Counted from the stretch's first letter, positions 1-5,806 are shown. The stretch: 9,855 bases of DNA from Nanobdellota archaeon (GCA_030691925.1 JAUYDG010000118.1:1-9855), one strand, 5' to 3'. Notes: a model not told the origin generated them from the sequence alone. Numbers and translations are program-made.

Positions 1-495
1 GATCTCCCCGTCTTCCATGGATTCTCCGGTGTCATTTCTTACGCTGCCCTTCACTATCACCTTGCCACCTTTCATGCAGCGCCCTGTAGCGTTTCTAGTG
101 TCCCCTTCTATTATCACCGTCCCTTTTCTAAGGTACATGCCTAAACCTGTCAGCAGCCCGTTTGGCGATAGCACTACCTCGTCTTTTTTCCTGATTTTCC
201 TGTTGATAACTGCTGAGAGGTATATGCCTAAAGTTTCATCTTCTCCAGGCCCTATCCTTTTGCTCAGCTCTTCCACGTCTTTTAGCGTGTAGCTTAATCC
301 CTTTGTCAGCCTTAGCGCTTTTTTATAATTCGAGTCGTAATCTTCAACTTTTCCTTTTAAGAACTCTTTGCTGTAAGCTGCTAAGCTTCCTACTGCCAAG
401 GTATTATAACCATGTACGGACTCGCTTTCTTGAAGAAGGGCTTCTATCTTCTGGTCTAGGTTCTTTTCTGTAACGAATGTGAGTGGTATTTTCAT
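1..495 (-). CDS. GXGXG-repeat domain protein, C-terminus cut by window edge
   Basis: Reading the minus strand from the ATG at 495 gives an open frame of 165 codons running off the left edge without a stop. The last ~45 residues contain two beta-helix-like turns, GTVIIEGDTRNATGRCMKGG followed by VIVKGSVRNDTGESMEDG. This is the pattern of the GXGXG domain found at the C-terminus of glutamate synthase large subunits and in formylmethanofuran dehydrogenase subunit C. The first ~100 residues are mixed alpha/beta in appearance and I do not recognise them. The start is supported by a TTTTAAAA box about 30 nt upstream and by no in-frame upstream ATG nearby. In known families this domain is structural and works beside catalytic subunits. 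None is visible here, so function is unknown. The fold call is fairly safe; any enzymatic role is not. Confidence 0.7.
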   Translation of the reverse strand, partial: MKIPLTFVTEKNLDQKIEALLQESESVHGYNTLAVGSLAAYSKEFLKGKVEDYDSNYKKALRLTKGLSYTLKDVEELSKRIGPGEDETLGIYLSAVINRKIRKKDEVVLSPNGLLTGLGMYLRKGTVIIEGDTRNATGRCMKGGKVIVKGSVRNDTGESMEDGEI

Positions 496-521
496 CCTGC
501 AACGTGGGATGGTGCATTGTT

Positions 522-529
522 TTTTAAAA
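522..529 (-). promoter_or_regulatory. TATA-like box for the GXGXG gene
   Basis: TTTTAAAA on the minus strand, its centre about 30 nt before the ATG at 495. This fits an archaeal TATA box driving a leaderless or very short-leader transcript. It is AT-rich and not a perfect TTTATATA, so support is moderate. Confidence 0.4.
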
Positions 530-693
530 CTTGCTTTTTAGGGTGAGCCTTTACCCTGGTAATTGAAAAAGATGTTAAGGTGTCATGGAATAAGGCCGGG
601 TGCATGAGTCTTTGGATGCGGTCATAATATTTTTTCTGCTGCACGAGATATAAGCTCTTTTAATATTCTTAGAAATAAGCTCTAGCTGTAATG

Positions 694-1353
694 TTACCCT
701 ATCATTCCTAATAGGTAGAATACTAGTCCGTCTGCCAGTTTTATCAGGTCGTCTTCTGTCTGTCCTTCTATTATCACGCATCCTTTTTCGTCTTTTATTG
801 CTGTCTCTTCCCCTAGTTGCAGCATTATTATTGCTGTGTCTTTTGTTGCGTCGCTGCAGGTTTTTATTATGCGCTCTTTGTCGCCTTCGTATTTGCTGGT
901 GAATGCGCTCTTCACCGGTATCTTGAATAGGTAAGAATTGTCCAGGAACTTGTCTATTTCCAGCGCAGCTATGGTTGTTTTTCCCATAAGCCTTTGATCA
1001 TTAGGGTCTATCACTACGTATGCCTCTTTTTTTGTTATTACGTCCTGTTTGACGTCAGGGTTTATTTTCAGGCCGTTCATCTCTGCCGGCTCGTGCCTAG
1101 TGTATACGTACTTCGGGTTTGGGTCGTTGTTGACGAATATTTTTATTCTGTAGGTTATCCCTCCGTCCTTTGTTGTCCCTATCTGCTGTACATCAAATGT
1201 TTCCACTCCATGCGCGTACTGGTATGTCCCGTGCTTTATCTTTTGGCTGAAGAATGCGAAGAATCCGAATGCCAGCAGTATTATTACCAGGCTGTAGACT
1301 ATGACCTTTATTTTTTTCTCTTCTTTTTTTGTTTCTTTCTGTTCTTCTTCCAT
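694..1353 (-). CDS. Membrane-anchored hypothetical protein, paralogue of the gene upstream
   Basis: 219 residues. A charged Lys/Glu-rich N-terminus (1-16) is followed by one hydrophobic helix (about 17-35), then a soluble domain of ~180 residues that should face outside. The last ~55 residues contain IKTCSDAT, EETAI, a second Cys, IEG, LIK and a hydrophobic end, the same series found in the upstream gene. The two cysteines (C166 and C192) are 26 residues apart in both proteins, which suggests a conserved disulfide or a structural pair. The ATG lies one base after the upstream stop codon, so the pair is almost certainly co-transcribed and probably translationally coupled. I do not recognise a named family or a catalytic motif; a role at the cell surface is inference from the topology. 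Confidence 0.8.
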   Translation of the reverse strand: MEEEQKETKKEEKKIKVIVYSLVIILLAFGFFAFFSQKIKHGTYQYAHGVETFDVQQIGTTKDGGITYRIKIFVNNDPNPKYVYTRHEPAEMNGLKINPDVKQDVITKKEAYVVIDPNDQRLMGKTTIAALEIDKFLDNSYLFKIPVKSAFTSKYEGDKERIIKTCSDATKDTAIIMLQLGEETAIKDEKGCVIIEGQTEDDLIKLADGLVFYLLGMIG

Positions 1354-1354
1354 C

Positions 1355-1939
1355 TTATATGCCTATCAGTGAGAAGTATATCTTGTCTGTGGCTTTTATC
1401 AGGTTTTCGCTTGCCCCTTCCATCGTTAGGCAGTTGGCTTTGTAGCTTATTTTTGTTTCTTCTGCTTTTTTGAATATTACCACTGCCTGTTCTTGCGTTG
1501 CGTCTTCGCAGGTTTTTATTGGTAATTCCTCGCATCCTGGCTTGTCTTCTGTGCATGCGTATGGTTTCAGCTCTGTTATGCCTATCTTTTTTTTGAAGTA
1601 GTCCATCGCTCTTGCGTTTGTTTTTATGTCGTCTGTGCTTATGTACATCTTTTGCGAGTAGCTCATCATCTGGACGTTTTCAGGTATTTCTATACTTTCC
1701 AGGTCTTCTGGGCTGTATGACAGGGTTATTTGCTGGTTGTCTTTGTATGCTACCCAGAACCCTTGTTCTGATTTTAGGAATTTCAAGCCATGATAGTCGT
1801 ATTTTTCCTCTTCTTCTTCATTCATGTTTAATGCGCTGGCTACCATTATGAGTATTATGAATCCCCCTATCATGTATGTTAGAGTCCTTTTTTTTGAGAA
1901 CAGAGGTTCTTTTTTTTCTTGTATTTTCTTTTTTTTCAT
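1355..1939 (-). CDS. Membrane-anchored hypothetical protein, first of a tandem paralogous pair
   Basis: 194 residues. A very basic start (KKKK, residues 2-5) and one hydrophobic helix at about 20-38 are followed by an acidic EEEEE stretch and a soluble domain. This predicts a single-pass protein with the domain outside. The C-terminal ~55 residues match the next gene: IKTCEDAT, EETKI, a Cys, MEG, LIK and a hydrophobic end. C144 and C170 are 26 residues apart as in the paralogue. Two further cysteines (C129, C136) are unique to this copy. A TTTATAAA box 27 nt before the ATG marks it as the leading gene of the pair. Function not recognised. The N-terminal part of the exported domain (about 45-125) shows no clear similarity to the paralogue, so the two share mainly the C-terminal module. 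Confidence 0.8.
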   Translation of the reverse strand: MKKKKIQEKKEPLFSKKRTLTYMIGGFIILIMVASALNMNEEEEEKYDYHGLKFLKSEQGFWVAYKDNQQITLSYSPEDLESIEIPENVQMMSYSQKMYISTDDIKTNARAMDYFKKKIGITELKPYACTEDKPGCEELPIKTCEDATQEQAVVIFKKAEETKISYKANCLTMEGASENLIKATDKIYFSLIGI

Positions 1940-1962
1940 ACCTTATACTTATTTGTTGCCTT

Positions 1963-1970
1963 TTTATAAA
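1963..1970 (-). promoter_or_regulatory. TATA box for the tandem membrane-protein pair
   Basis: TTTATAAA on the minus strand, its centre about 27 nt before the ATG at 1939. This places the expected transcription start at the start codon itself. It begins only 8 nt after the spoIIM-like stop codon, showing how tightly genes are packed here. Confidence 0.6.
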
Positions 1971-1977
1971 TTTATCT

Positions 1978-2859
1978 TTAGAACAATGCTGGTGTGATGT
2001 ACACTTCTACGAATGCCGCTAGGAATAGCACGCCTGTTGCCAGCAGTATGACATCCACAGAGTCCAGCAGCACGTGCTTGAACTGTTTTGTTCCCAGCTC
2101 GTGCCTTATCACTGCTACTGAGATTATGCCTCCTGCAAGGGCCCCCATGAAGTAGGCCAGTATTTCGAAGACGCCGTGTGTCATGTACCTGAATACTCCT
2201 ATTGAGAATATGCTGAAGTAGCCTATGCCTGTTACCGTGCTTAGGTTGGTTCTTACGAAGTTGCCTATCGCTGCTGATATGACGCTTGCGTTCCACGTCA
2301 GTATGAATATCGCTCCTGAGCCGTAGAAGAATGAGAAGAATATGCAGAACATCAGTACTTTCACGTTGTTTTCCAGTATCTTCCAGAACAGCTGGTCGCT
2401 AGTCAGTTCTCCGGTCAAATCTCTTATGGCTCCGATCCCTACAAATGACCCTATAGTCGCTGCTGAGCCGCTTATCTTGGCGTTGATCGCCGATATTGTT
2501 TGTATCTGTGTTGCGAACATCGTTTCTGTCATGTGCGCTGGGAGGAATACGTACCATAATGAGAAGCTTATGATGAATCCGAAGAAAAGGCATACTAGGA
2601 AGCATATCACTCTGCTGTGTTCTTTTAGCAGTATTACCTCTTTTTTGTGGTCTTCATTTTTTTCTTCCCTTCTTATCGCGTGGAATATCAATGGGACGCA
2701 TGCCAGTGATGTCAGGAACACCATTACAAGGCTTGATTGCTCGTAGAATATCCATAATCCAAGGAACATGGCTATTGTTGAGTAGAATATTCCTATGAAG
2801 AACATATCCCAGGGCTTTCTTTCTGCCGCCAGTGGTGTGATGAGTGATTCGAGTACCAT
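1978..2859 (-). CDS. SpoIIM/DUF95-family integral membrane protein
   Basis: 293 residues with about six or seven membrane helices (roughly 18-37, 42-60, 83-103, 165-188, 212-224, 228-250, 266-286). Between helices three and four lies a hydrophilic loop. The stretch from N164 to G199, with its N..V pattern, an FF/FYGSGA segment and a later Asn, and the THGVFEI motif at 227-233 are characteristic of the SpoIIM (DUF95) family. In sporulating Firmicutes SpoIIM joins the DMP peptidoglycan-remodelling complex. Archaea have no spores or murein, and the archaeal members have no established role, so only the family name is safe. A TATATATA element 27 nt before the ATG suggests its own leaderless transcript. 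The pagL-like gene ends just upstream. Confidence 0.8.
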   Translation of the reverse strand: MVLESLITPLAAERKPWDMFFIGIFYSTIAMFLGLWIFYEQSSLVMVFLTSLACVPLIFHAIRREEKNEDHKKEVILLKEHSRVICFLVCLFFGFIISFSLWYVFLPAHMTETMFATQIQTISAINAKISGSAATIGSFVGIGAIRDLTGELTSDQLFWKILENNVKVLMFCIFFSFFYGSGAIFILTWNASVISAAIGNFVRTNLSTVTGIGYFSIFSIGVFRYMTHGVFEILAYFMGALAGGIISVAVIRHELGTKQFKHVLLDSVDVILLATGVLFLAAFVEVYITPALF

Positions 2860-2882
2860 ATTCTTGTTTTGGCATTAATGGG

Positions 2883-2890
2883 TATATATA
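2883..2890 (-). promoter_or_regulatory. TATA box for the SpoIIM-like gene
   Basis: TATATATA on the minus strand, its centre about 27 nt before the ATG at 2859, the canonical archaeal distance for a leaderless mRNA. It falls in the short gap after the extended reading frame of the pagL-like gene. Confidence 0.65.
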
Positions 2891-2902
2891 GTTTTTGTCG
2901 GA

Positions 2903-2949
2903 TTATTTTTTTGGTTTATCAAAAAAGTATGTGAATCCTATGAAGCCCC
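2903..2949 (-). other. Out-of-frame last beta-strand of the PagL-like gene (apparent frameshift)
   Basis: The main frame ends at a TAG (2938-2940) soon after INALG. Moving to the -1 frame at the GGGG run (minus strand, 2949-2946) gives GFIGFTYFFDKPKK and then TAA at 2903-2905. GFIGFTYFF, following NALG, is what the final strand of an acyloxyacyl-hydrolase-type barrel should look like: alternating Gly/hydrophobic and aromatic residues, ending near Phe. So one base has been lost here (or miscalled in a homopolymer), or the ribosome shifts. The frame content is read directly; the cause is not decidable from this sequence. Confidence 0.75.
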
Positions 2950-3609
2950 TAGCGCGTTGATTCCTTCGTTTCTCTTTGCTAGGCTTGCGTTTGATATGTG
3001 GTGGAACATTAGTTCTCCGTCTATCGACAAGTTTTTGCTTATCAGGTAGCGTAGTCCTATGCTTCCTTGCGGTGTGAATTCTATCGCTTGGCCTATCGCT
3101 TGTTGTTTTTGGTCTTCGTGGGCGTTGGTGTACACCATTCCTGCTCCGAGTTGGAGGTAGGGTGAGAGTTTTGATTTTTCCGGCACTATGTTATATCTGA
3201 GCAGTAATGTTGCGCCGGTTAGGTAGTTTCCAAATCCTTTGTGTATGAGCGAGTTTGATATTTCGGATATGGCCTCTAGGTTGCCTCTTGGTAGTATGCT
3301 CAGCTTTGCGGGGTTGTTTATCATCCAGCCTAGTCTTAGGTTGGTTTGGGCGTAGTTGAACTGTGGTGTTTTTGGCCCTAGGCCGCATGGTGAGTATAAC
3401 AGTCCAGAAATGGTTTGTAGTGATATTCTGTCTTTTGTGAAGATCGTGTCTAGGTATGGTTTTTCTTTTTCTTGGTGGCTGATTGTTTCGACTTTTTTTG
3501 GTGTGTTTTCATGGTTTTTTTGTTCGTTGGCGTATGTTGGGCTGGAGAGCGCTAAGTAGCTTGCGAGTATTGTGCCTAAAAACCAGGATGCTTTTCTTAG
3601 TTTCTTCAT
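2938..3609 (-). CDS. PagL-like (lipid A deacylase/acyloxyacyl hydrolase family) secreted beta-barrel protein, C-terminus frameshifted
   Basis: 223 residues in the uninterrupted frame. A Sec-type signal peptide (basic KKLRK start, hydrophobic core, likely cleavage after TYA at 25-27) leads into a charged linker and then strand-rich sequence. Around 149-161 is SPYLQLGAGMVYT, then TPQGSIGLRYLI (179-190), and MFHHISNASL (201-210), the H-x-S-N-A signature of the family. H204 and S206 align with the catalytic His and Ser of Pseudomonas PagL. The acidic catalytic residue of that enzyme appears replaced by Asn (N218 in NEGIN), as in many distant relatives. PagL removes an acyl chain from lipid A in the outer membrane, a substrate archaea do not make, so the role here is open. 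The reading frame stops short of the last strand, which is present in the -1 frame. Probable bacterial origin by transfer. Confidence 0.75.
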   Translation of the reverse strand: MKKLRKASWFLGTILASYLALSSPTYANEQKNHENTPKKVETISHQEKEKPYLDTIFTKDRISLQTISGLLYSPCGLGPKTPQFNYAQTNLRLGWMINNPAKLSILPRGNLEAISEISNSLIHKGFGNYLTGATLLLRYNIVPEKSKLSPYLQLGAGMVYTNAHEDQKQQAIGQAIEFTPQGSIGLRYLISKNLSIDGELMFHHISNASLAKRNEGINALGAS

Positions 3610-3648
3610 TTTTTTATGCCTATTTGTGGTTTAGGATGTTAGGTTTAG

Positions 3649-3656
3649 TATATAAA
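3649..3656 (-). promoter_or_regulatory. TATA box for the PagL-like gene
   Basis: TTTATATA on the minus strand, its centre about 43 nt before the ATG at 3609. This predicts a leader of about 16 nt, unlike the leaderless neighbours. No strong Shine-Dalgarno is visible in that leader (only AGGCAT). Confidence 0.55.
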
Positions 3657-3693
3657 CTTTACGATTTGTAGAAACTTAATAGTAGTAACAATT

Positions 3694-4071
3694 TTAGCTG
3701 GAAGATACAAGAATGACGCCCATTATTATTACGCCTATGCTCAGCCATCTCATCTTGCTTATCTCTTCTTTGAACGCCATTTTTGAGCCTATAGCGGCAA
3801 GTACATAGTTGAGGCTTACCATTGGATAGATGTAGCTGAGCTCTAAGCCGGATATTATCACTAGCCATAATAAGGTGCTGCACGCGAATAACATGACTCC
3901 GCAGATGACTGCCTTGTTGGTGAACATCTTCAAAAGAGTTCTGAAAAGGTTCCGCGCTCCTTTGGAGAAAAGGGTCACTTCTCCTACGTTGTTCATGCCT
4001 TTTTTGAGCAGTAGTTGCCCGGCCAGCCCTATCATGAGGCTTACGAAAAAGAGTATGAAGTAAATGTTCAT
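3694..4071 (-). CDS. Small four-helix EamA/ArnE-like transporter subunit (second of pair)
   Basis: 125 residues, almost entirely four membrane helices (about 3-23, 52-75, 76-95, 105-124). The N-terminus has a GLAGQLLLKKGM segment and the third helix region has SYIYPMVSLNYVLA. Both closely resemble ArnE, half of the ArnE/ArnF flippase that moves undecaprenyl-phosphate-aminoarabinose across the bacterial inner membrane. The Glu in helix 1 that defines EmrE drug exporters is absent, which argues against a multidrug pump. The start overlaps the upstream stop as ATGA, with GAGG about 7 nt upstream (4079-4082), so translation is coupled. Likely forms a heterodimer with the preceding protein. A lipid-linked sugar substrate is inference from family resemblance. 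Confidence 0.75.
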   Translation of the reverse strand: MNIYFILFFVSLMIGLAGQLLLKKGMNNVGEVTLFSKGARNLFRTLLKMFTNKAVICGVMLFACSTLLWLVIISGLELSYIYPMVSLNYVLAAIGSKMAFKEEISKMRWLSIGVIIMGVILVSSS

Positions 4072-4436
4072 TTTTTAGCCTCGCTTTTTGACATCAAGAA
4101 GACTCCGGAGCATATTATTAAAATCCCCGCCATCCTTATTATCGAGAGGTTTTCTTTGAAGAATGCCCATGCTGCTACTGCAGTGATGATGTAGCCTATG
4201 CTGATCATCGGATAAGCGTAACTTAAATCAGCCCTTGACAGCGCTGAGAGCCAAAATATTGAGCTTGCGCCTACAGCTAGCATGCCGACGAGAATAAACG
4301 GGTTCGTGAATATGTTGACGTAGCTTGTCACCAAATCACCGAACTGGAAAGTGGATTGTTGCAGACCGTATTTTACTATGAGGTTTCCAGCATTTATCAG
4401 TATTACCGAAGCTAAAATGTATTTGAATATTTTCAT
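4068..4436 (-). CDS. Small four-helix EamA/ArnF-like transporter subunit (first of pair)
   Basis: 122 residues with four membrane helices (about 4-23, 45-66, 74-95, 100-117) and a Lys-rich end (SKSEAKK). It shares the family layout with the next gene: NAGNLIVKYG near the N-terminus, and LSYAYPMISIGYIITA before the fourth helix. That helix is preceded by FFKENLS, matching AFKEEIS in the partner. Two non-identical halves translated from overlapping frames is the arrangement of heteromeric small transporters such as ArnE/ArnF. No charged residue sits in helix 1, so it is not a standard small multidrug resistance protein. The gene is divergent from the ribose-bisphosphate isomerase gene, with 81 nt between the two starts. 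Confidence 0.75.
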   Translation of the reverse strand: MKIFKYILASVILINAGNLIVKYGLQQSTFQFGDLVTSYVNIFTNPFILVGMLAVGASSIFWLSALSRADLSYAYPMISIGYIITAVAAWAFFKENLSIIRMAGILIICSGVFLMSKSEAKK

Positions 4437-4462
4437 CTCGTACAGCTCTTACGGCAATGTGC

Positions 4463-4470
4463 TTAAAAAA
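4463..4470 (-). promoter_or_regulatory. TATA-like box for the EamA/ArnE-like pair
   Basis: TTTTTTAA on the minus strand, its centre about 30 nt before the ATG at 4436. It lies in the divergent gap and only about 18 nt from the oppositely oriented TATA box of the next operon, so the two promoters could compete or be co-regulated. Confidence 0.4.
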
Positions 4471-4487
4471 CTTTTGGGTTGGAAAAC

Positions 4488-4495
4488 TTTATATA
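4488..4495 (+). promoter_or_regulatory. TATA box for the RuBisCO-pathway operon
   Basis: TTTATATA, its centre 26-27 nt before the ATG at 4518, a near-ideal archaeal TATA box at the distance expected for a leaderless mRNA. This also supports the chosen start codon of the isomerase gene. Confidence 0.7.
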
Positions 4496-4517
4496 GAAAT
4501 TTGAAGTTATCTTCTTT

Positions 4518-5348
4518 ATGAACTTTGGGCAGATATGCAGGGATATAAAATCTTTAAAGATTCAGGGTGCTACTAATGTTGCAAGAGCAGGTATCCAAGC
4601 CTTGAAGCTGAAACACGATCCGGCTTCTGTTAAGAAGATAATCAGCTTAAGGCCTACAGAGCCTGCGCTGAGAAATGCTATAAAATTCTCTTTGAAGGAT
4701 ATGAAGAACAATCCTGATAAGGTGTTGAGGCATTTTGATGAAGCCCAGAAAAAGATTGCTGAGATTGGCGCTAGGAAAATACCTGAGGACTCTATCGTCT
4801 TTACCCATTGCCATGCTTCTACTGTTACTGGCATTTTGAAAGAAGCGTTTAAGACTAAAAAGTTTGAGGTCTACTGCACAGAAACAAGGCCGATGTATCA
4901 GGGGAGAAGAACTGCTATAGAATTAGCTGCTGCAAAGATTCCTGTCACGATGTTCGTAGATTCTGCTGCCCGCTATGCTTTGAAAAAAGCGGATATAATG
5001 CTTATCGGCGCTGATGCTATTCTTTCCAGCGGCAAGATAGCTAATAAGATCGGCTCAGAGCTTTTCGCAGAGGTCGCCAGGAAGTATGATGTTCCTGTCC
5101 TTGTCTGCACTGACGCATGGAAGTTTGACCCTATGACTGTTTGGGGGTATGAGGAAGAGATGGAGAAGAGGGAGACGAAAGAGGTCTGGTCCAACCCTCC
5201 TAAAGGTGTTAAGATTAGCAATATTGCTTTTGAGCTTGTAAGTCCTGGGCTTGTCACAAGCATAATCTCCGAGCTCGGAGTTTACAGCGTTGAGAATTTC
5301 ATAATAGAGGTTAAGAAGAGCTATCCGTGGATGTTTGATGTTCCTTGA
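4518..5348 (+). CDS. Ribose-1,5-bisphosphate isomerase (eIF2B-alpha/MtnA superfamily)
   Basis: 276 residues. Converts ribose 1,5-bisphosphate to ribulose 1,5-bisphosphate, the second step of the archaeal AMP degradation pathway, feeding RuBisCO. Visible hallmarks: THCHA (96-100) with C98, TETRPMYQGR (121-130), DSAAR (148-152) and IGADAI (163-168) with D166. C98 and D166 correspond to the catalytic Cys and Asp described for the Thermococcus enzyme. The superfamily also contains aIF2B subunits and methylthioribose-1-phosphate isomerase. The TETRP...QG segment, the Cys/Asp pair and the shared operon with Form III RuBisCO favour the isomerase. It is shorter than the ~320-residue Thermococcus protein, mainly through a reduced N-terminal helical region (about 30-75). 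The ATG is fixed by the TATA box upstream. Confidence 0.88.
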   Translation: MNFGQICRDIKSLKIQGATNVARAGIQALKLKHDPASVKKIISLRPTEPALRNAIKFSLKDMKNNPDKVLRHFDEAQKKIAEIGARKIPEDSIVFTHCHASTVTGILKEAFKTKKFEVYCTETRPMYQGRRTAIELAAAKIPVTMFVDSAARYALKKADIMLIGADAILSSGKIANKIGSELFAEVARKYDVPVLVCTDAWKFDPMTVWGYEEEMEKRETKEVWSNPPKGVKISNIAFELVSPGLVTSIISELGVYSVENFIIEVKKSYPWMFDVP

Positions 5349-5358
5349 TTCCAAGGAA
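5341..5358 (+). other. Small inverted repeat spanning the isomerase stop codon
   Basis: TTCCTTG, a 4-nt loop ATTC, then CAAGGAA: a perfect 7-bp stem whose loop boundary includes the TGA at 5346-5348. It is followed immediately by GAGGTGAT. It could protect or terminate the transcript or be chance; the stem is short. Confidence 0.4.
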
Positions 5359-5359
5359 A

Positions 5360-5367
5360 GAGGTGAT
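5360..5367 (+). promoter_or_regulatory. Strong Shine-Dalgarno sequence placed before a hairpin
   Basis: GAGGTGAT is fully complementary to the usual 3' end of archaeal 16S rRNA (AUCACCUC). No start codon lies within the usual 5-10 nt. The next good ATG is at 5405, after the 25-nt hairpin at 5370-5394. If that hairpin folds, the effective spacing falls to about 12 nt. Confidence 0.45.
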
Positions 5368-5369
5368 TA

Positions 5370-5394
5370 GGGCGCTGTAACTTTTACAGCGTCC
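5370..5394 (+). terminator. Hairpin between the isomerase and HExxH genes: partial terminator or translation element
   Basis: Eleven-base-pair stem GGGCGCTGTAA / TTACAGCGTCC with one G-U wobble and a CTT loop, followed by TTATTTTATA. The stem plus T-rich tail resembles an intrinsic terminator and could reduce transcription into the downstream genes. It also sits exactly between a strong Shine-Dalgarno (5360-5367) and the ATG at 5405, so a role in initiation is equally possible. Confidence 0.5.
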
Positions 5395-5404
5395 TTATTT
5401 TATA

Positions 5405-5806
5405 ATGATGCAAGGCGATATTAAGAAAAGAGAGGGTGTTGAGAAGGGCAGAAGCGCTTTCAAGAAAGTTTTTGAGCTGGTAGTTTTTTCCCTCCTCTTG
5501 GCGTTGCTCATCGCTCCAGGTCTTTTTTACACGGATGTTATCGCCCATGAGTTTTATCATTATCTAAAGCACCAGGATGTTGCTGAGGAGATATGCATAG
5601 ACCTCAACAAGCCTTACCTCGGCCATGTTAAGATAAGATTTGACAGCGAGGACCAGCTGTTGAAGTATGAGTCTGAGCAGCAAAGCAAGGAAGAGAAGAA
5701 CGCTGACCTGTTCGGCCATGTGGCTTCTGCTATCTACCTCGTTAACGCTTTGGTTGTTGTCCATTGGATGCTTTGGCTTGTAACACGAAGGAATAGAGGG
5801 CAATGA
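5405..5806 (+). CDS. Small membrane protein with HExxH motif, putative zinc metalloprotease
   Basis: 133 residues. A basic N-terminus (1-21) leads into a hydrophobic helix (about 22-42), then TDVIAHEFYHYLKH with the HExxH motif at H48-E49...H52. A hydrophilic middle section follows, and a second helix at about 105-127 ends in a positively charged tail. HExxH beside a membrane helix is typical of membrane-embedded or membrane-facing zinc peptidases. A third metal ligand is not certain (H56, D58, E61, E62 and H104 are candidates), and no M48 or M50 signature is complete. It is smaller than known families. Its stop overlaps the HAD start as ATGA, so it is translated with the RuBisCO genes. A peptidase activity and any link to that pathway are inference. 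Two ATGs open the frame; the first is used here. Confidence 0.75.
   Translation: MMQGDIKKREGVEKGRSAFKKVFELVVFSLLLALLIAPGLFYTDVIAHEFYHYLKHQDVAEEICIDLNKPYLGHVKIRFDSEDQLLKYESEQQSKEEKNADLFGHVASAIYLVNALVVVHWMLWLVTRRNRGQ

Noticed and set aside
1..495. Formylmethanofuran dehydrogenase subunit C (methanogenesis)
   Set aside because: Only the generic GXGXG repeats match; the N-terminal part does not, and no partner subunits are present in the window.
496..693. 198-nt gap with a 9-nt direct repeat ATAAGCTCT (650-658 and 675-683) and a weak AGGGT/ACCCT stem
   Set aside because: No tRNA, box C/D pattern or strong hairpin could be made out; the repeats are short enough to be chance. Apart from the TATA-like box for the gene at 495 I see nothing supportable here.
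994..1473. 159-codon plus-strand open frame rich in Phe, Leu, Tyr and Cys
   Set aside because: It spans the junction of the two minus-strand paralogues and is a by-product of their Lys/Glu-rich codons; no start signal or family likeness.
2938..3609. The window being bacterial because of the PagL-like gene
   Set aside because: GatE, Form III RuBisCO with ribose-1,5-bisphosphate isomerase, and archaeal TATA spacing on both sides outweigh one likely transferred gene.
3694..4436. Calling the small transporter pair EmrE-type multidrug exporters
   Set aside because: The essential Glu of helix 1 is missing in both, and the AGQLLLKKG and YPMVSLN segments fit the ArnE/EamA type better.
5395..5404. 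TTATTTTATA as a promoter for the HExxH gene
   Set aside because: It touches the ATG and is not 25-30 nt upstream of any usable start; more likely the T-rich tail of the hairpin.
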